From NCBI GenBank assembly GCA_007833815.1, contig CP033464.1, positions 110,001 to 174,000 of the forward strand: a DNA stretch of 64,000 nt, written 5' to 3'. Source of the DNA: Brevibacillus laterosporus. GTDB taxonomy: Bacteria > Bacillota > Bacilli > Brevibacillales > Brevibacillaceae. A program made the translations under genes and the position numbers. Shown here one piece after another: positions 43,126-52,676 of the stretch. The number at the start of each line of letters is the position of its first letter. The first letter of the stretch is position 1. The notes under the pieces were generated by a model. That model worked only from the letters and a program-made list of their open reading frames with translations. It had not been told where the DNA came from and searched no databases.

Positions 43126-43553
43126 TTAGTTCATTGTTCCAATTTTTGCGAACTTGCCATTGTTATGCACCTGATTTTGAATGTATTGTCGTATTTATGC
43201 TTCTGTGTGTTCGCTAACCGTTGCCACAAAATAAGAAGGATTCCAAAGATTCCCTCCCCATAGCTTCTTTTTAAGCTGGGGAAACTCTTTAAATAGCAAC
43301 CTTGCCGAAACGCCTTTTAACGCTTTGATGATACTCGGAATTGAATGTTGCGGACTACAATCAATCATGAGATGAACATGATCACAATCACTTTCGATTT
43401 CTGAAATCGTGAAATCATTGTCTGTAGCAAGCTGATTCAGTATTTCTTTTAATCTTGTATCTACATCTCCAAGCAACACTTTATGGCAATATTTTACACA
43501 CCATACAATATGGTATTGGATAGAGTACACATTTCCCCTGCCATGTTATTCAC
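43126..43553 (-). pseudogene. IS200-type TnpA (Y1 transposase), decayed
   Basis: The core frame (43530-43195) reads VYSIQYHIVWCVKYCHKVLLGD, SDCDHVHLMIDCSPQHS (the H-x-H-type HUH metal motif, here HVH) and GGNLWNPSYFVATVSEHTEA. At the 5' end one base seems missing: GTGAATAACATGGC would need AATAAAC to give the usual N-K-H-G-R-G-N lead-in. At the 3' end a TAA replaces the CAA of EAQIRQYIQNQ, and the frame continues to a second stop at 43126. The catalytic tyrosine of IS200 proteins lies in this C-terminal part, so the protein should be inactive. Confidence 0.8.
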
Positions 43554-43636
43554 CTCAATGATAGGATAGCACATGTCAAAATAAATTATTCTGTCTAAAT
43601 ATCAGCGTTTTTATTGATCACCAAGTCAACATATGT

Positions 43637-43672
43637 CGGACAATTAACATGTCAGAAGACACGCTTTGCCCG
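43637..43672 (-). repeat. IS200/IS605 left-end hairpin, copy of the one at 34.27 kb
   Basis: Read on the minus strand, CGGGCAAAGCGTGTCTTCTG then ACATGTTAATTGTCCG matches 34270-34305 at most positions, preceded in both by GATGAATC. It lies about 85 bases upstream of the tnpA relic. A second hairpin CATGTGAGAAAAT/ATTTTCACATG follows at about 43717-43747. No other gene is seen in 43554-43850. Confidence 0.7.
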
Positions 43673-43850
43673 AAGCCGATTCATCTCAACCTGCTGGGGA
43701 AGTAGTTGTATTAGCGCATGTGAAAATCCCACATTTTCTCACATGAAAAACCTCATGAGTTTATCATTTAGTACTGTCCTGCACAAACACCTGATAGTCC
43801 GGTTTTTTCATATCCTTTTCCTAGTGATCATTATTGGCTTCTCTCATGCA

Positions 43851-43889
43851 AAAAGACATCAATCCTCTTTTTGAGAATTGACGTCTTTT
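43851..43889. terminator. Terminator of hutI
   Basis: AAAAGACATCAATCCTC pairs with GAGAATTGACGTCTTTT (two mismatches) around TTTTT. The minus strand continues TTTTTGC, 25 bases after the hutI stop. Confidence 0.75.
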
Positions 43890-43913
43890 ATCCGGACTTG
43901 TTGTTACTATTTT

Positions 43914-45194
43914 TTACTCATACATCACTTTTCCATCTTGTACCACAATCTGCCCGTTTTTCACAACCGTTTTGACATGATTAATGCCAAAGTGGTAAGG
44001 CAAATAGTTGAGGTTATCCGCATCATAGATAACCAAGTCCGCTTGTTTACCTACCTCTAGACTACCAACCTGCTCTGCACGTCCAATGGCATGGGCGGCA
44101 TTTATCGTCATGGCCGTCAGTACTTCCTCCGGCGTTAGTCCAAGATTTAGGCACCCCAGTGTCATGACGAGTTGTAAAGACTCTGTAGGTGAACTGCCCG
44201 GATTGTAATCAGTGGAGAGTGCAACAGGTACACCTAGCTCGATCATTTTTCTTGCACGAGCATGTTTCGTCAGTCGAAGATTAAAGGAAGTAGCTGGCAA
44301 GCAAACTGCTACAACACCTGCTTCTTTCATCGCCTGCAAGCCTTCATCACTTGCGGCTAACAAATGTTCAGCGGAAATGCAGCCTAGCTCTGCGGCTAAT
44401 TCTGCTCCACCCAACGGCTCAATTTCATCTGCATGCAGCTTCAGTCCAAAACCGAGCTTACGGGCTGCCTGCATAATGGCTCTGGATTGTTCAACACTGA
44501 ACACCCCATGCTCACAAAAAACGTCACAGAACTCAGCCAATCCAGCACGTTTTACTTCAGGTAGCATCTCGTTAATGACCAAAGCAACATATTCATCTGT
44601 TCGGCCCTTATATTCCGTTGGTACTGCATGCGCTCCCATAAAAGTAGAAACCAAATCGACCGGATGCGCTTCCTGTAATGTACGGGTTACGCGGAGCTGC
44701 TTTAGTTCTTCTTCTACACTAAGTCCATAACCGCTTTTTGCTTCTACTGTAGTTGCCCCGAATTGTAGCATTTGATCCAGACTCTTTTTCGCCTTCAGAA
44801 AAAGCTCCTGCTCCGTAGCCGCACGAGTAGCACGCACAGTACTTAAAATGCCCCCACCCTGTTCTAAAATTTCCAGATAGCTTGCTCCGTTTAATTTGAG
44901 AGACAATTCATGTTCCCGTGAGCCACCATGGACAAGATGCGTATGCGGATCGACTAGGCCAGGTGTAACGAGTTTGCCGTCAGCATCCCACTCATTTCGA
45001 ATGACAGAACCTTGGATTTGTTGCCAAACGTCCTGTTCCCTTCCGACAGCCACGATTCGTCCATCTGCTATGGCTATCGCCCCATCTTGAACCAATCCGA
45101 TTTCTTTCATCTCAGCTCCACAACGTGCCTGAGCTGGCCCAGCCATAGTAACGAGCGTTTTGATGTTATGAACGAGCAAGTCGATTTGCGACAT
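43914..45194 (-). CDS. hutI: Imidazolonepropionase
   Basis: 426 residues from ATG 45194, with GGAGGGG seven bases upstream; ATG 45218 overlaps the site. Amidohydrolase fold: metal motif VDPHTHLVHGGSRE (HxH), ATTVEAKSGYGLS, TFMGAHAVP, LKLHADEIEPLGGAELAAELG, SAEHLLA and ALSTDYNPGSSP. It opens imidazolone propionate to N-formimino-L-glutamate, third step of histidine degradation. Follows hutU by 43 bases. Confidence 0.96.
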   Translation of the reverse strand: MSQIDLLVHNIKTLVTMAGPAQARCGAEMKEIGLVQDGAIAIADGRIVAVGREQDVWQQIQGSVIRNEWDADGKLVTPGLVDPHTHLVHGGSREHELSLKLNGASYLEILEQGGGILSTVRATRAATEQELFLKAKKSLDQMLQFGATTVEAKSGYGLSVEEELKQLRVTRTLQEAHPVDLVSTFMGAHAVPTEYKGRTDEYVALVINEMLPEVKRAGLAEFCDVFCEHGVFSVEQSRAIMQAARKLGFGLKLHADEIEPLGGAELAAELGCISAEHLLAASDEGLQAMKEAGVVAVCLPATSFNLRLTKHARARKMIELGVPVALSTDYNPGSSPTESLQLVMTLGCLNLGLTPEEVLTAMTINAAHAIGRAEQVGSLEVGKQADLVIYDADNLNYLPYHFGINHVKTVVKNGQIVVQDGKVMYE

Positions 45195-45237
45195 CCTGCT
45201 TCCCCTCCTATTTACCAATTGCTCCTTTTTGCCTTTA

Positions 45238-46902
45238 TTAAATGTCTAGCATTGGTACTCGTACTCCGCGCTCTTTTGCAGTTTCAACTGCCAAATCATA
45301 ACCTGCATCAGCGTGGCGGATAACTCCCATACCCGGATCGGTTGTAAGTACACGTTTCAGTCGTTCTTCTGCTTCCAGGGAACCATCTGCCACAACTACC
45401 ATTCCAGCATGCAAGGAATAACCCATGCCTACACCGCCGCCATGATGCACGGATACCCAACTAGCTCCCGCTGAAGTATTTACCAACGCATTTAAAATCG
45501 CCCAGTCTGCTACCGCATCACTGCCATCCTTCATGGCTTCCGTCTCACGATTAGGAGAAGCAACCGAACCGCAATCTAAATGATCTCGTCCAATAACAAT
45601 TGGTGCAGAAATCTCTCCGCTTCGCACCATTTCATTAATGGCAAGCCCCATTTTGACACGTTCTCCATATCCCAGCCAGCAGATACGGGCTGGCAAGCCT
45701 TGGAATACTACTTTTTCTTGAGCCATGGTAATCCAGCGACGGAGATGTTCATTCTCTGGGAATAGCTTTAACACAAGTTCATCTGTTTTATAGATATCTT
45801 CTGGGTCACCTGACAAAGCTGCCCAACGGAAAGGCCCTTTTCCCTCGCAAAATAATTGGCGAATATAGGCTGGTACAAAGCCTGGGAAGTTGAAAGCATC
45901 TTTTACTCCTTCATCAAAAGCAACCTGACGAATATTATTGCCGTAATCGAAAACGATCGAACCTGCCTTTTGCAAATCAAGCATTGCCTGTACATGGGTG
46001 GCCATTGAGCTTTTTGCCAATCGGATGTATTGATCTGGGTCACTCGCTCTCAATGCTAACGCATCATCTAATTCATAACCAGTTGGTACATATCCATTCA
46101 ATGGATCATGTGCAGAAGTCTGATCAGTGACGAATTCAGGGGTTAAGCCACGTGTAGCCATCTCTGTGAAAATCTCTGCGGCATTGCCGACCAAACCGAT
46201 GGACAGTGCTCTGCCTTCGTTCTTCGCTTCTGTCGCCATCTCCCATGCTGCATCTAAGTCACGTACCATTACATCGCAGTAGCGAGTATCAATGCGCCGT
46301 TGAATGCGAGTAGCGTCAACATCAACTGCGATGACCACCCCTTCGTTCATTGTGACAGCTAACGGTTGAGCTCCACCCATTCCACCCAAACCTGCTGTTA
46401 GTGTTATCGTACCTTTCAGTGTGCCGTTATTATGCTGGCGTGCGGCTTCTGCGAAAGTCTCGTATGTCCCTTGCAGAATTCCTTGTGTTCCAATATAAAT
46501 CCAGCTACCTGCTGTCATTTGTCCGTACATCATTAAGCCTTTTTGATCTAATTCTCGGAATGTCTCCCAATTTGCAAATGCAGGAACCAGCATAGAGTTA
46601 GACAACAACACACGTGGAGCTTGAGTATGTGTACGGAATATTCCCACCGGTTTACCCGATTGAATTAACAACGTTTCGTCTGCTTCCAATTCTTTTAAGC
46701 ATTCAACGATTTTGTCAAAACTAGCCCAGTTACGTGCTGCTTTGCCAATGCCACCATATACAACCAAATCTTCGGGACGCTCTGCAACCTCTGGATCCAA
46801 ATTGTTCATGAGCATGCGTAAAGCCGCTTCCTGTTCCCAGCCTTTCGCACTTAACTCATTGCCACGTGGAGCTCGCACTACTCTTTTGTTGGTTGATGTC
46901 AT
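45238..46902 (-). CDS. hutU: Urocanate hydratase
   Basis: 554 residues from ATG 46902 (GGGGAATG upstream). NAD-binding and active-site motifs: [57 protein letters not shown], and [19 protein letters not shown] with the family's conserved Cys; also [19 protein letters not shown]. Converts urocanate to imidazolone propionate. Precedes hutI. No hutH is in the window, so histidine ammonia-lyase must be elsewhere. Confidence 0.96.
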   Translation of the reverse strand: MTSTNKRVVRAPRGNELSAKGWEQEAALRMLMNNLDPEVAERPEDLVVYGGIGKAARNWASFDKIVECLKELEADETLLIQSGKPVGIFRTHTQAPRVLLSNSMLVPAFANWETFRELDQKGLMMYGQMTAGSWIYIGTQGILQGTYETFAEAARQHNNGTLKGTITLTAGLGGMGGAQPLAVTMNEGVVIAVDVDATRIQRRIDTRYCDVMVRDLDAAWEMATEAKNEGRALSIGLVGNAAEIFTEMATRGLTPEFVTDQTSAHDPLNGYVPTGYELDDALALRASDPDQYIRLAKSSMATHVQAMLDLQKAGSIVFDYGNNIRQVAFDEGVKDAFNFPGFVPAYIRQLFCEGKGPFRWAALSGDPEDIYKTDELVLKLFPENEHLRRWITMAQEKVVFQGLPARICWLGYGERVKMGLAINEMVRSGEISAPIVIGRDHLDCGSVASPNRETEAMKDGSDAVADWAILNALVNTSAGASWVSVHHGGGVGMGYSLHAGMVVVADGSLEAEERLKRVLTTDPGMGVIRHADAGYDLAVETAKERGVRVPMLDI

Positions 46903-46955
46903 CTTACATTCCCCTTTCGTATAGGCAAACATTTCTTACAAACACAATGGGATCT

Positions 46956-47229
46956 CTAGTTGTGAATTCGATTGGCATATCCTGCTAAAAAAGTCAAAAT
47001 CGTATATAAAGAAGCTCGTACCGTTGCTCGCCGCAGATCCTGCAACGTGTCAACACAGACGATATCAAAGCCTTTTACCTTAGGATGAATCCTTAGTAAA
47101 TAGACGGCATAACAATTGCCACGTGGTCATTCCAGCGGGTACCATCGCGGGCACTCCTGGCGCATAGAATTGATCTAGCACATCCATATCGACAGTCACA
47201 TAGATGGCTTCTGTTCCATTACCAAGATG
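46956..47229 (-). pseudogene. hutG: Relic of an arginase-family formimidoylglutamase (HutG-type)
   Basis: The minus strand reads HLGNGTEAIYVTVDMDVLDQ, FYAPGVPAMVPAGMTTWQLL (metal-binding D-M-D of the ureohydrolase family), then after a frameshift near CTATTTACTAAGG continues PKVKGFDIVCVDTLQDLRR, ATVRASLYTILTFLAG to a stop at 46956. Only the C-terminal ~90 residues of a ~310-residue enzyme remain; the 5' part meets stops at 47230. Its position between hutU and the AraC gene fits the last enzyme of histidine degradation, now lost from this locus. Confidence 0.8.
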
Positions 47230-47327
47230 TTACTCTCTATAACTACGTGATTTTTCCCAAAAAACTGTTTATTTTCTTCATTTTAACGGAAAGTGCTTAC
47301 GATTCATCTAGTGTAATTTGCGAAAAA

Positions 47328-48542
47328 CTAGCACAATCTTGCTGTGCGATATTCACGTGGACTCATATTCATTTGCTTTTTGAACAAACGACTAAAGTAA
47401 TTAGCATCTTCAAATCCTAATTCAAAAGCAATTTCTTGGATAGATAAATCTGTTGTTTCTAAATAGATAACAGCTTTTTTCAGCTTAATTCGATGAACAT
47501 ACTCAATAAAGCTGTATCCCGTCTCTCGTTGAAAAAGATGGCTAAAATAATAAACACTCAAACAGCAATTTTGTGCTACTTCTTGCAGTCTTACTTTTTT
47601 GCTAACATGTTCCTTCAAATAAGTAATCGCCTTGCGAATCACTGGTGAATATCTTTTCATGTCCAGTTGTTCCACTTGTTGAACTAAGCTTATGCTATAC
47701 CGCTCCACTTTTTGTAAGAAGGTATCGTAGCGAATCGTTTTATAGAGGTCCTGAATGAATCTCGCATTCTCGGCTAAAATGGTCGAAGCATCTGCACCGA
47801 GCTCCAGCACCGTCCTCGCCATAGCTGTTATTACTTCTACCACTTCCGATTGAAAGCTCTCCACATCCTGATGCTCCATAATCGTCATGTTATGTAGTAA
47901 TGTATGCAAGGCTTCGATGGTAGCTCGTTCATCACCAATTCTCACACTGGCAATGACATCTGCGCGATTCTTGCTCGGTATGGAGGGATTTTTTCCACTT
48001 TTGCTTGCCCTATCTTGCTTCGCCGTTGTTGGTAATATCAACTGATTCCCTTGGAAAAAACGATCTTTTAAAGCCATCTGTGCTTCTTCATAAGAATGTT
48101 GCATGAAAAGCGGATTCTCATAAGCGCTCCCAATACCAATGGAGACCGATATCCCTTTTTCATCGGCATGTTGAACAATCTCAGAAGCTATCTGACGAGC
48201 CTTTTGATCAGCAGTAGCCTGTAGTTTGCACCCATCATCTAACAACTCAATCAGAACCACAATAACCCCTTCTGAAACCCAGCACCACACAAATGGAACA
48301 GACAAAGCTTGATTCAACACCTCAAGTAATTGCTGTCCAATCTTTTGCCGCCAGACGAAAGGATAGCTTGTAGCCAAATCAGGATAACGATCGAGAGATA
48401 CCACCAGTGCAAGCTCAGGATGAATTGTCATCTGTAACTGCTGCTGTCTCATCGTAAACTCTGCTTCATGTACTATTGTCCCTGCTATTAATTCATGGGC
48501 AAATGTTGCCTGTATAGCTGCTACTTGTTGCTGAGTTAGCAT
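47328..48542 (-). CDS. AraC-family regulator with a CdaR/GGDEF-like central domain
   Basis: 404 residues from ATG 48542, with AAAGGAGG upstream. Residues ~50-170 resemble the degenerate GGDEF-like domain of CdaR/YesN-type proteins (GISVSIGIGSAYENPLFMQHSYEEAQMAL). The C-terminal ~100 form two AraC helix-turn-helices: LQEVAQNCCLSVYYFSHLFQRETGYSF and IQEIAFELGFEDANYFSRLFKKQMNMSPREYR. It lies upstream of the hut genes on the same strand, after aspA, so control of amino-acid catabolism is a plausible guess. Confidence 0.82.
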   Translation of the reverse strand: MLTQQQVAAIQATFAHELIAGTIVHEAEFTMRQQQLQMTIHPELALVVSLDRYPDLATSYPFVWRQKIGQQLLEVLNQALSVPFVWCWVSEGVIVVLIELLDDGCKLQATADQKARQIASEIVQHADEKGISVSIGIGSAYENPLFMQHSYEEAQMALKDRFFQGNQLILPTTAKQDRASKSGKNPSIPSKNRADVIASVRIGDERATIEALHTLLHNMTIMEHQDVESFQSEVVEVITAMARTVLELGADASTILAENARFIQDLYKTIRYDTFLQKVERYSISLVQQVEQLDMKRYSPVIRKAITYLKEHVSKKVRLQEVAQNCCLSVYYFSHLFQRETGYSFIEYVHRIKLKKAVIYLETTDLSIQEIAFELGFEDANYFSRLFKKQMNMSPREYRTARLC

Positions 48543-48587
48543 TGAGTTCCTCCTTTTATCCCTGTGTTTCAAACAGGTAGAAAAATA

Positions 48588-48624
48588 GGCGATCATTCCG
48601 TATATGCTATCGGAATTGACCGCC
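48588..48624 (-). terminator. Terminator of aspA
   Basis: On the minus strand GGCGGTCAATTCCG pairs with CGGAATGATCGCC (one mismatch), followed by TATTTTTC. It isolates aspA from the AraC gene. Confidence 0.75.
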
Positions 48625-48671
48625 CATCCTTTTATTACGTTGTTTTTTCTATGACGTTTCTCTACTGTCGT

Positions 48672-50099
48672 TTACTCTCGATCCAATAGGGATGCACCAG
48701 CAATTCCCGGATGCGTCATTTCATAAGGATCTAAAATAATATCGAGTTCTTCTTCTGTTAACACATTATAATCCAAGCAAAGCTCACGTACTGATCTGCC
48801 AGTTAGTGTCGCCTCTCTTGCAATACGTGCTGCTGGTTCATAACCCAAATGCGGATTTAGTGCAGTAATAATTCCCACGCTATTTTCTACATATTGGCGG
48901 CAACGCTCTATATTTGCTTCAATACCTTCCAGACAATTCTTCTGGAACGCTGTAAATACATTATTCATAATAGTCAAGGACTGAATCAGGTTAAATACTA
49001 GCACAGGCCCCATCACATTTAACTCCAATTGACCTGCTTCAGACGCCAGACAGATCGTGTGGTCGTTCCCGATTACTTGGAATGCCACTTGATTAACCAC
49101 CTCTGCCATCACTGGGTTTACTTTGCCTGGCATAATCGAAGACCCCGGCTGACGAGCAGGTAAGCTAATCTCACCCAATCCAGCACGTGGGCCGGATGCT
49201 AGTAAGCGTAGATCATTAGCAATTTTAGACATATTGATCATGCAAACTTTTAGAGACGCAGACACCTCTGTATAAGCATCAGTGTTTTGCGTAGCATCCA
49301 CCAGATTCTCTGCACTAACCAGTGGTAATTCGGTCAACTCCGCAAGAATTTTAACTACGCGATCAATATAGATTGGATCGGCATTTAGACCCGTTCCTAC
49401 TGCTGTTGCTCCCATGTTTACTTCATAAAGGTGCTGACGTGTTTGCCCAATTCGTTTAATATCTCGATCCAAAACACGGCTATATGCTTCAAATTCTTGG
49501 CCCATACGAATAGGAACGGCATCCTGCAAATGAGTGCGGCCCATCTTAATAATATGGTCAAATTGCTTTGCTTTATCTGAGAAGGCATCCCGCAATGACT
49601 CCATGGTGCCTAGCAACTGATTGATTAAACGCAGAACGGCAATATGAACGGCAGTTGGAATTGCATCATTCGTTGATTGCGCTTTGTTTACATGCGTATT
49701 TGGGCTAAGTGTAAAATAATCGCCCTTCACGGCACCCATAATCTCCAACGCACGATTGGCAATCACTTCATTTGCATTCATATTAATAGAAGTGCCCGCA
49801 CCACCCTGGATGGGATCGACAATAAATTGCTCATGCCATTTGCCATCAATCAATTCTTGAGAAGCTTGTACGATTGGATCACCTAATTTGGAATGAAGCT
49901 GTTTTACTTCCATATTGGCTAGAGCGGCTGCTTTTTTTACATAACCTAGCGCTTTAATTAGTTCACCATCGATACGATATCCTGTGATCGGAAAATTCTC
50001 TACAGCACGCAATGTTTGAATGCCATAGTAAGCATGCAATTGTACCTCTTTTGTTCCAAGAAAATCTTTCTCCTGACGTGTTTCTTGAATGATACTCAT
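48672..50099 (-). CDS. aspA: Aspartate ammonia-lyase
   Basis: 475 residues of the fumarase/aspartase superfamily. Signature GSSIMPGKVNPVMAEVVNQVAF (flexible catalytic SS loop), with QGGAGTSINMNANEVIANRA, SPNTHVNKAQSTNDAIPTA and MGRTHLQDAVPI (catalytic Thr-His). The motif wording fits aspartase rather than fumarase. Deaminates aspartate to fumarate and ammonia. Monocistronic, with its own terminator. Confidence 0.92.
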   Translation of the reverse strand: MSIIQETRQEKDFLGTKEVQLHAYYGIQTLRAVENFPITGYRIDGELIKALGYVKKAAALANMEVKQLHSKLGDPIVQASQELIDGKWHEQFIVDPIQGGAGTSINMNANEVIANRALEIMGAVKGDYFTLSPNTHVNKAQSTNDAIPTAVHIAVLRLINQLLGTMESLRDAFSDKAKQFDHIIKMGRTHLQDAVPIRMGQEFEAYSRVLDRDIKRIGQTRQHLYEVNMGATAVGTGLNADPIYIDRVVKILAELTELPLVSAENLVDATQNTDAYTEVSASLKVCMINMSKIANDLRLLASGPRAGLGEISLPARQPGSSIMPGKVNPVMAEVVNQVAFQVIGNDHTICLASEAGQLELNVMGPVLVFNLIQSLTIMNNVFTAFQKNCLEGIEANIERCRQYVENSVGIITALNPHLGYEPAARIAREATLTGRSVRELCLDYNVLTEEELDIILDPYEMTHPGIAGASLLDRE

Positions 50100-50235
50100 C
50101 GTTAGTCCCCCGTCTATGATCGCTCATACAGAGCCGTATTCATTGTCAGTTCACTCTTGTATCTATCATATACCAGTTTGCCTCATTCCAACAGGTCTGA
50201 CCATCTGAAATTGTGCAAAAAGGTAAAAAAGCAAA

Positions 50236-50263
50236 AAACCGATAAGCCATTGCTCACCGGTTT
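50236..50263 (-). terminator. Terminator of hemQ
   Basis: AAACCGGTGAGC pairs with GCTTATCGGTTT around AATG (one mismatch) on the minus strand, followed by TTTTG, 24 bases beyond the stop. Confidence 0.75.
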
Positions 50264-50286
50264 CTCTCAAGACTCATTTATTTCTG

Positions 50287-51039
50287 TTACAGCGCAAACA
50301 TCTTCTGTAGCGCTTCTTCATTTACATAGTTACCAACCAAGAAGATACCGAACTCACCATAACGAGCACTTACTTCATCGAACCTCATTTCATATACAAT
50401 GTGTTTCAATTCAATTGGATCATGAGCAAACAAAGTAACGCCCCATTCCCAATCGTCATAACCCACAGAACCACCAATAATTTGTTTAATCTTACCGGCA
50501 TACTTGCGACCAGTCAAACCGTGAGTTTGCATCAATTCGCGACGCTCGTCCATCGTCATTGAATACCAGTTATCTTTTTCTCCACGTTTCTTGTTCATAG
50601 GGTAGAAGCAGAAGTGATCCCATTTTGGCAAAATTGGATATAAACGCTCACGCACATGCGGATTCGCTTTAGGATCTTGACCAGGGTTGTTCACATAGTT
50701 GCTTAACTCTACCACGGAAATATAAGAGTAATCCGTCTTTGTATAATCGGCAAAACGGGTTTTGTTTATCGCTGTTTTTAACTCATCCAACTCACCCATT
50801 GTTGGGCGTAGGAAGATAAAGCATAAATCAGCTTTATGTCCAAGCACAGAATACACAGCCGTGCTACCATCAGTCTCGGATTCTGCATCATTCCATACGC
50901 GCATTAAGGAAGTTAGTTCGTCAAGGGCTGCTTGGCGATCCTCGATAGATGCTTTTTTCCATTTTTCCCAGTTGATCTTACGGAAGTCATGATAGGTAAA
51001 CCATCCTTCCAACGTGAGCAATGCTTCATTGGCTGACAT
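50287..51039 (-). CDS. hemQ: Coproheme decarboxylase (H2O2-dependent heme synthase)
   Basis: 250 residues from ATG 51039, which follows AGAAGGAG; the first 12 codons of the longer frame are excluded for this reason. Chlorite-dismutase-like fold. FCFYPMNKKRGEKDNWYSM holds the family's catalytic tyrosine (FYPM) and the propionate-binding Lys/Arg; the heme-ligand histidine is in ELMQTHGLTGRKYAGK. It converts coproheme III to heme b in the Gram-positive coproporphyrin-dependent route. No other heme genes are near. Confidence 0.93.
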   Translation of the reverse strand: MSANEALLTLEGWFTYHDFRKINWEKWKKASIEDRQAALDELTSLMRVWNDAESETDGSTAVYSVLGHKADLCFIFLRPTMGELDELKTAINKTRFADYTKTDYSYISVVELSNYVNNPGQDPKANPHVRERLYPILPKWDHFCFYPMNKKRGEKDNWYSMTMDERRELMQTHGLTGRKYAGKIKQIIGGSVGYDDWEWGVTLFAHDPIELKHIVYEMRFDEVSARYGEFGIFLVGNYVNEEALQKMFAL

Positions 51040-51224
51040 GTGACACAACTCCTTCTTATGGTTTAGCGTGAGCATTTGCTCCGCCTATGTACATACGCGA
51101 AAAGCCTCTTTTTTCGTTCAGGAGACTTGTCCTTCTTTATCTTACTGATAACTTTTGGAAAAGACAATGATTTGCTAGTCTTCGGTATACAGTTGTATTC
51201 TCTGTGACAAATCTTTACGTCAGC

Positions 51225-52178
51225 CTATAACTTCCGTAGCATTACCTCTTCAATAGCATGTTGATTACCCTTAGTCAAAATCAAATCAGCTCGATAGCGT
51301 GTAGGTGAAATATTTTTATGTAAGTTAACAGCATTTATTTCCCGCCAGATGTTTTGCGCTACCTCCAACGCCTCACGATCGGATAGCTTTGCATATCGGT
51401 GGAAATAGGAGGCTGGTTTCTGGAAAGCCGTCTGTCTTAACAACAGAAAGCGATTTAAATACCATTCCTGTATGTCTTTTTCATTTGCATCTACATAGAT
51501 AGAGAAGTCAAAGAAATCGGAAACGAACACCTGTGGCATATTATCCATCGTTCGTCCCACCTGCAAGACATTTAACCCTTCCACAATCAAGATATCAGGT
51601 TGGGAAACGATTTGTTCTTGGTCATGCAAAATATTGTAGGTCAAGTGGGAGTAGAGTGGACAACTCACTTCTTTAACGCCCGATTTTACATCTGCTAAAA
51701 AATTTATCAACCTTGTTGTATCATAACTTTCAGGAAAGCCTTTTCGCTGCATCAGACCACGTTCTTCCAATACCTCATTGGGATAAAGGAAGCCATCCGT
51801 AGTAACCAGCTCCACCTTAGGATGATTAGGCCAGCGTTTCAACAAGGATAACAGAACGCGTGCCGTGGTGCTTTTTCCAACGGCTACACTGCCAGCGATA
51901 CCAATGATAAATGGAACCTTTTCTGAGCGATTTCCAAGAAAGGTATCGGCAGCCTTATACAACTCCTGTGATTCTGCTACATATAAATTTAACAGCCTGG
52001 AGAGAGGCAGATAGATTTCACTTATTTCTTGTAGTGACAGTTTCTCATTAAGCCCTGCTAGTTCGGCTAAATCCTCTTCACAGATGGATAAAGGCGTCTC
52101 ATTTCGTAGCCCTCTCCACTCATCCCTAGAAAAAATCATATAAGGGGAATAAATTCGTCTTTCGGCAAAATTCGCCAC
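51225..52178 (-). CDS. coaA: Pantothenate kinase, type I
   Basis: 317 residues, the typical length. P-loop [27 protein letters not shown] (catalytic Asp region), [40 protein letters not shown] and the C-terminal RADLILTKG. Phosphorylates pantothenate, the first step to coenzyme A, and is usually inhibited by CoA. Monocistronic, divergent from the small membrane-protein gene at 52365. Confidence 0.95.
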   Translation of the reverse strand: MANFAERRIYSPYMIFSRDEWRGLRNETPLSICEEDLAELAGLNEKLSLQEISEIYLPLSRLLNLYVAESQELYKAADTFLGNRSEKVPFIIGIAGSVAVGKSTTARVLLSLLKRWPNHPKVELVTTDGFLYPNEVLEERGLMQRKGFPESYDTTRLINFLADVKSGVKEVSCPLYSHLTYNILHDQEQIVSQPDILIVEGLNVLQVGRTMDNMPQVFVSDFFDFSIYVDANEKDIQEWYLNRFLLLRQTAFQKPASYFHRYAKLSDREALEVAQNIWREINAVNLHKNISPTRYRADLILTKGNQHAIEEVMLRKL

Positions 52179-52364
52179 GGTAAGTCCTCCTTCTCAGGCA
52201 TCAGGCACTGCATCAATAACAATGTCCATTCCATCATACCTTCCTAGCACCCGTGCTTCCACTTCGAATTCTACAAAAAATGATCTTTTTTGCATGTTTC
52301 TACGAGTTATGAGGAAAAAACTGTTAAAATAACAGTGGAAAAAATAGGGCTAGGAGGCTCACTT

Positions 52365-52676
52365 ATGGAAAATAAGTTGGTCAAAAGTGCAAAATACGGC
52401 TTTCTTGTTGGTTTAGCCATCATGATTCTATTTGTGCCAGAGAAACGTGAAATCCATCTTTTTTCAGGTGGATTTGCTACCCAAGAGCTTAGTTGGATGG
52501 AATACATTTTACGTGTGGCGAGATATACCATTATCTTTACCATTGCTGTCGTTCTCATGACATTTCTACAAGAGAAAAGGGGATTACAAGCTTTTTTATC
52601 TTGCCCCTGTTCTCTTAACCCAAATCCTTGTACCACAATGTACGATAATCTACGTGCCCTTGACGATTTATTCTGA
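52365..52676 (+). CDS. Small membrane protein with Cys-containing tail
   Basis: 103 residues from ATG 52365, with CTAGGAGG upstream; the 25 extra codons from 52290 have no ribosome binding site. Two hydrophobic segments (YGFLVGLAIMILFVP and YTIIFTIAVVLMTFL) flank a polar loop. The tail (FLSCPCSLNPNPCTTMYDN) has three cysteines. No family recognised. Its last 62 bases overlap the 3' end of the convergent SgrR-type gene, so the tail is antisense to coding sequence. Confidence 0.55.
   Translation: MENKLVKSAKYGFLVGLAIMILFVPEKREIHLFSGGFATQELSWMEYILRVARYTIIFTIAVVLMTFLQEKRGLQAFLSCPCSLNPNPCTTMYDNLRALDDLF

Noticed and set aside
44212-44730. 172-residue plus-strand frame
   Set aside because: Antisense to hutI, Ser-rich shadow composition, no start signals.
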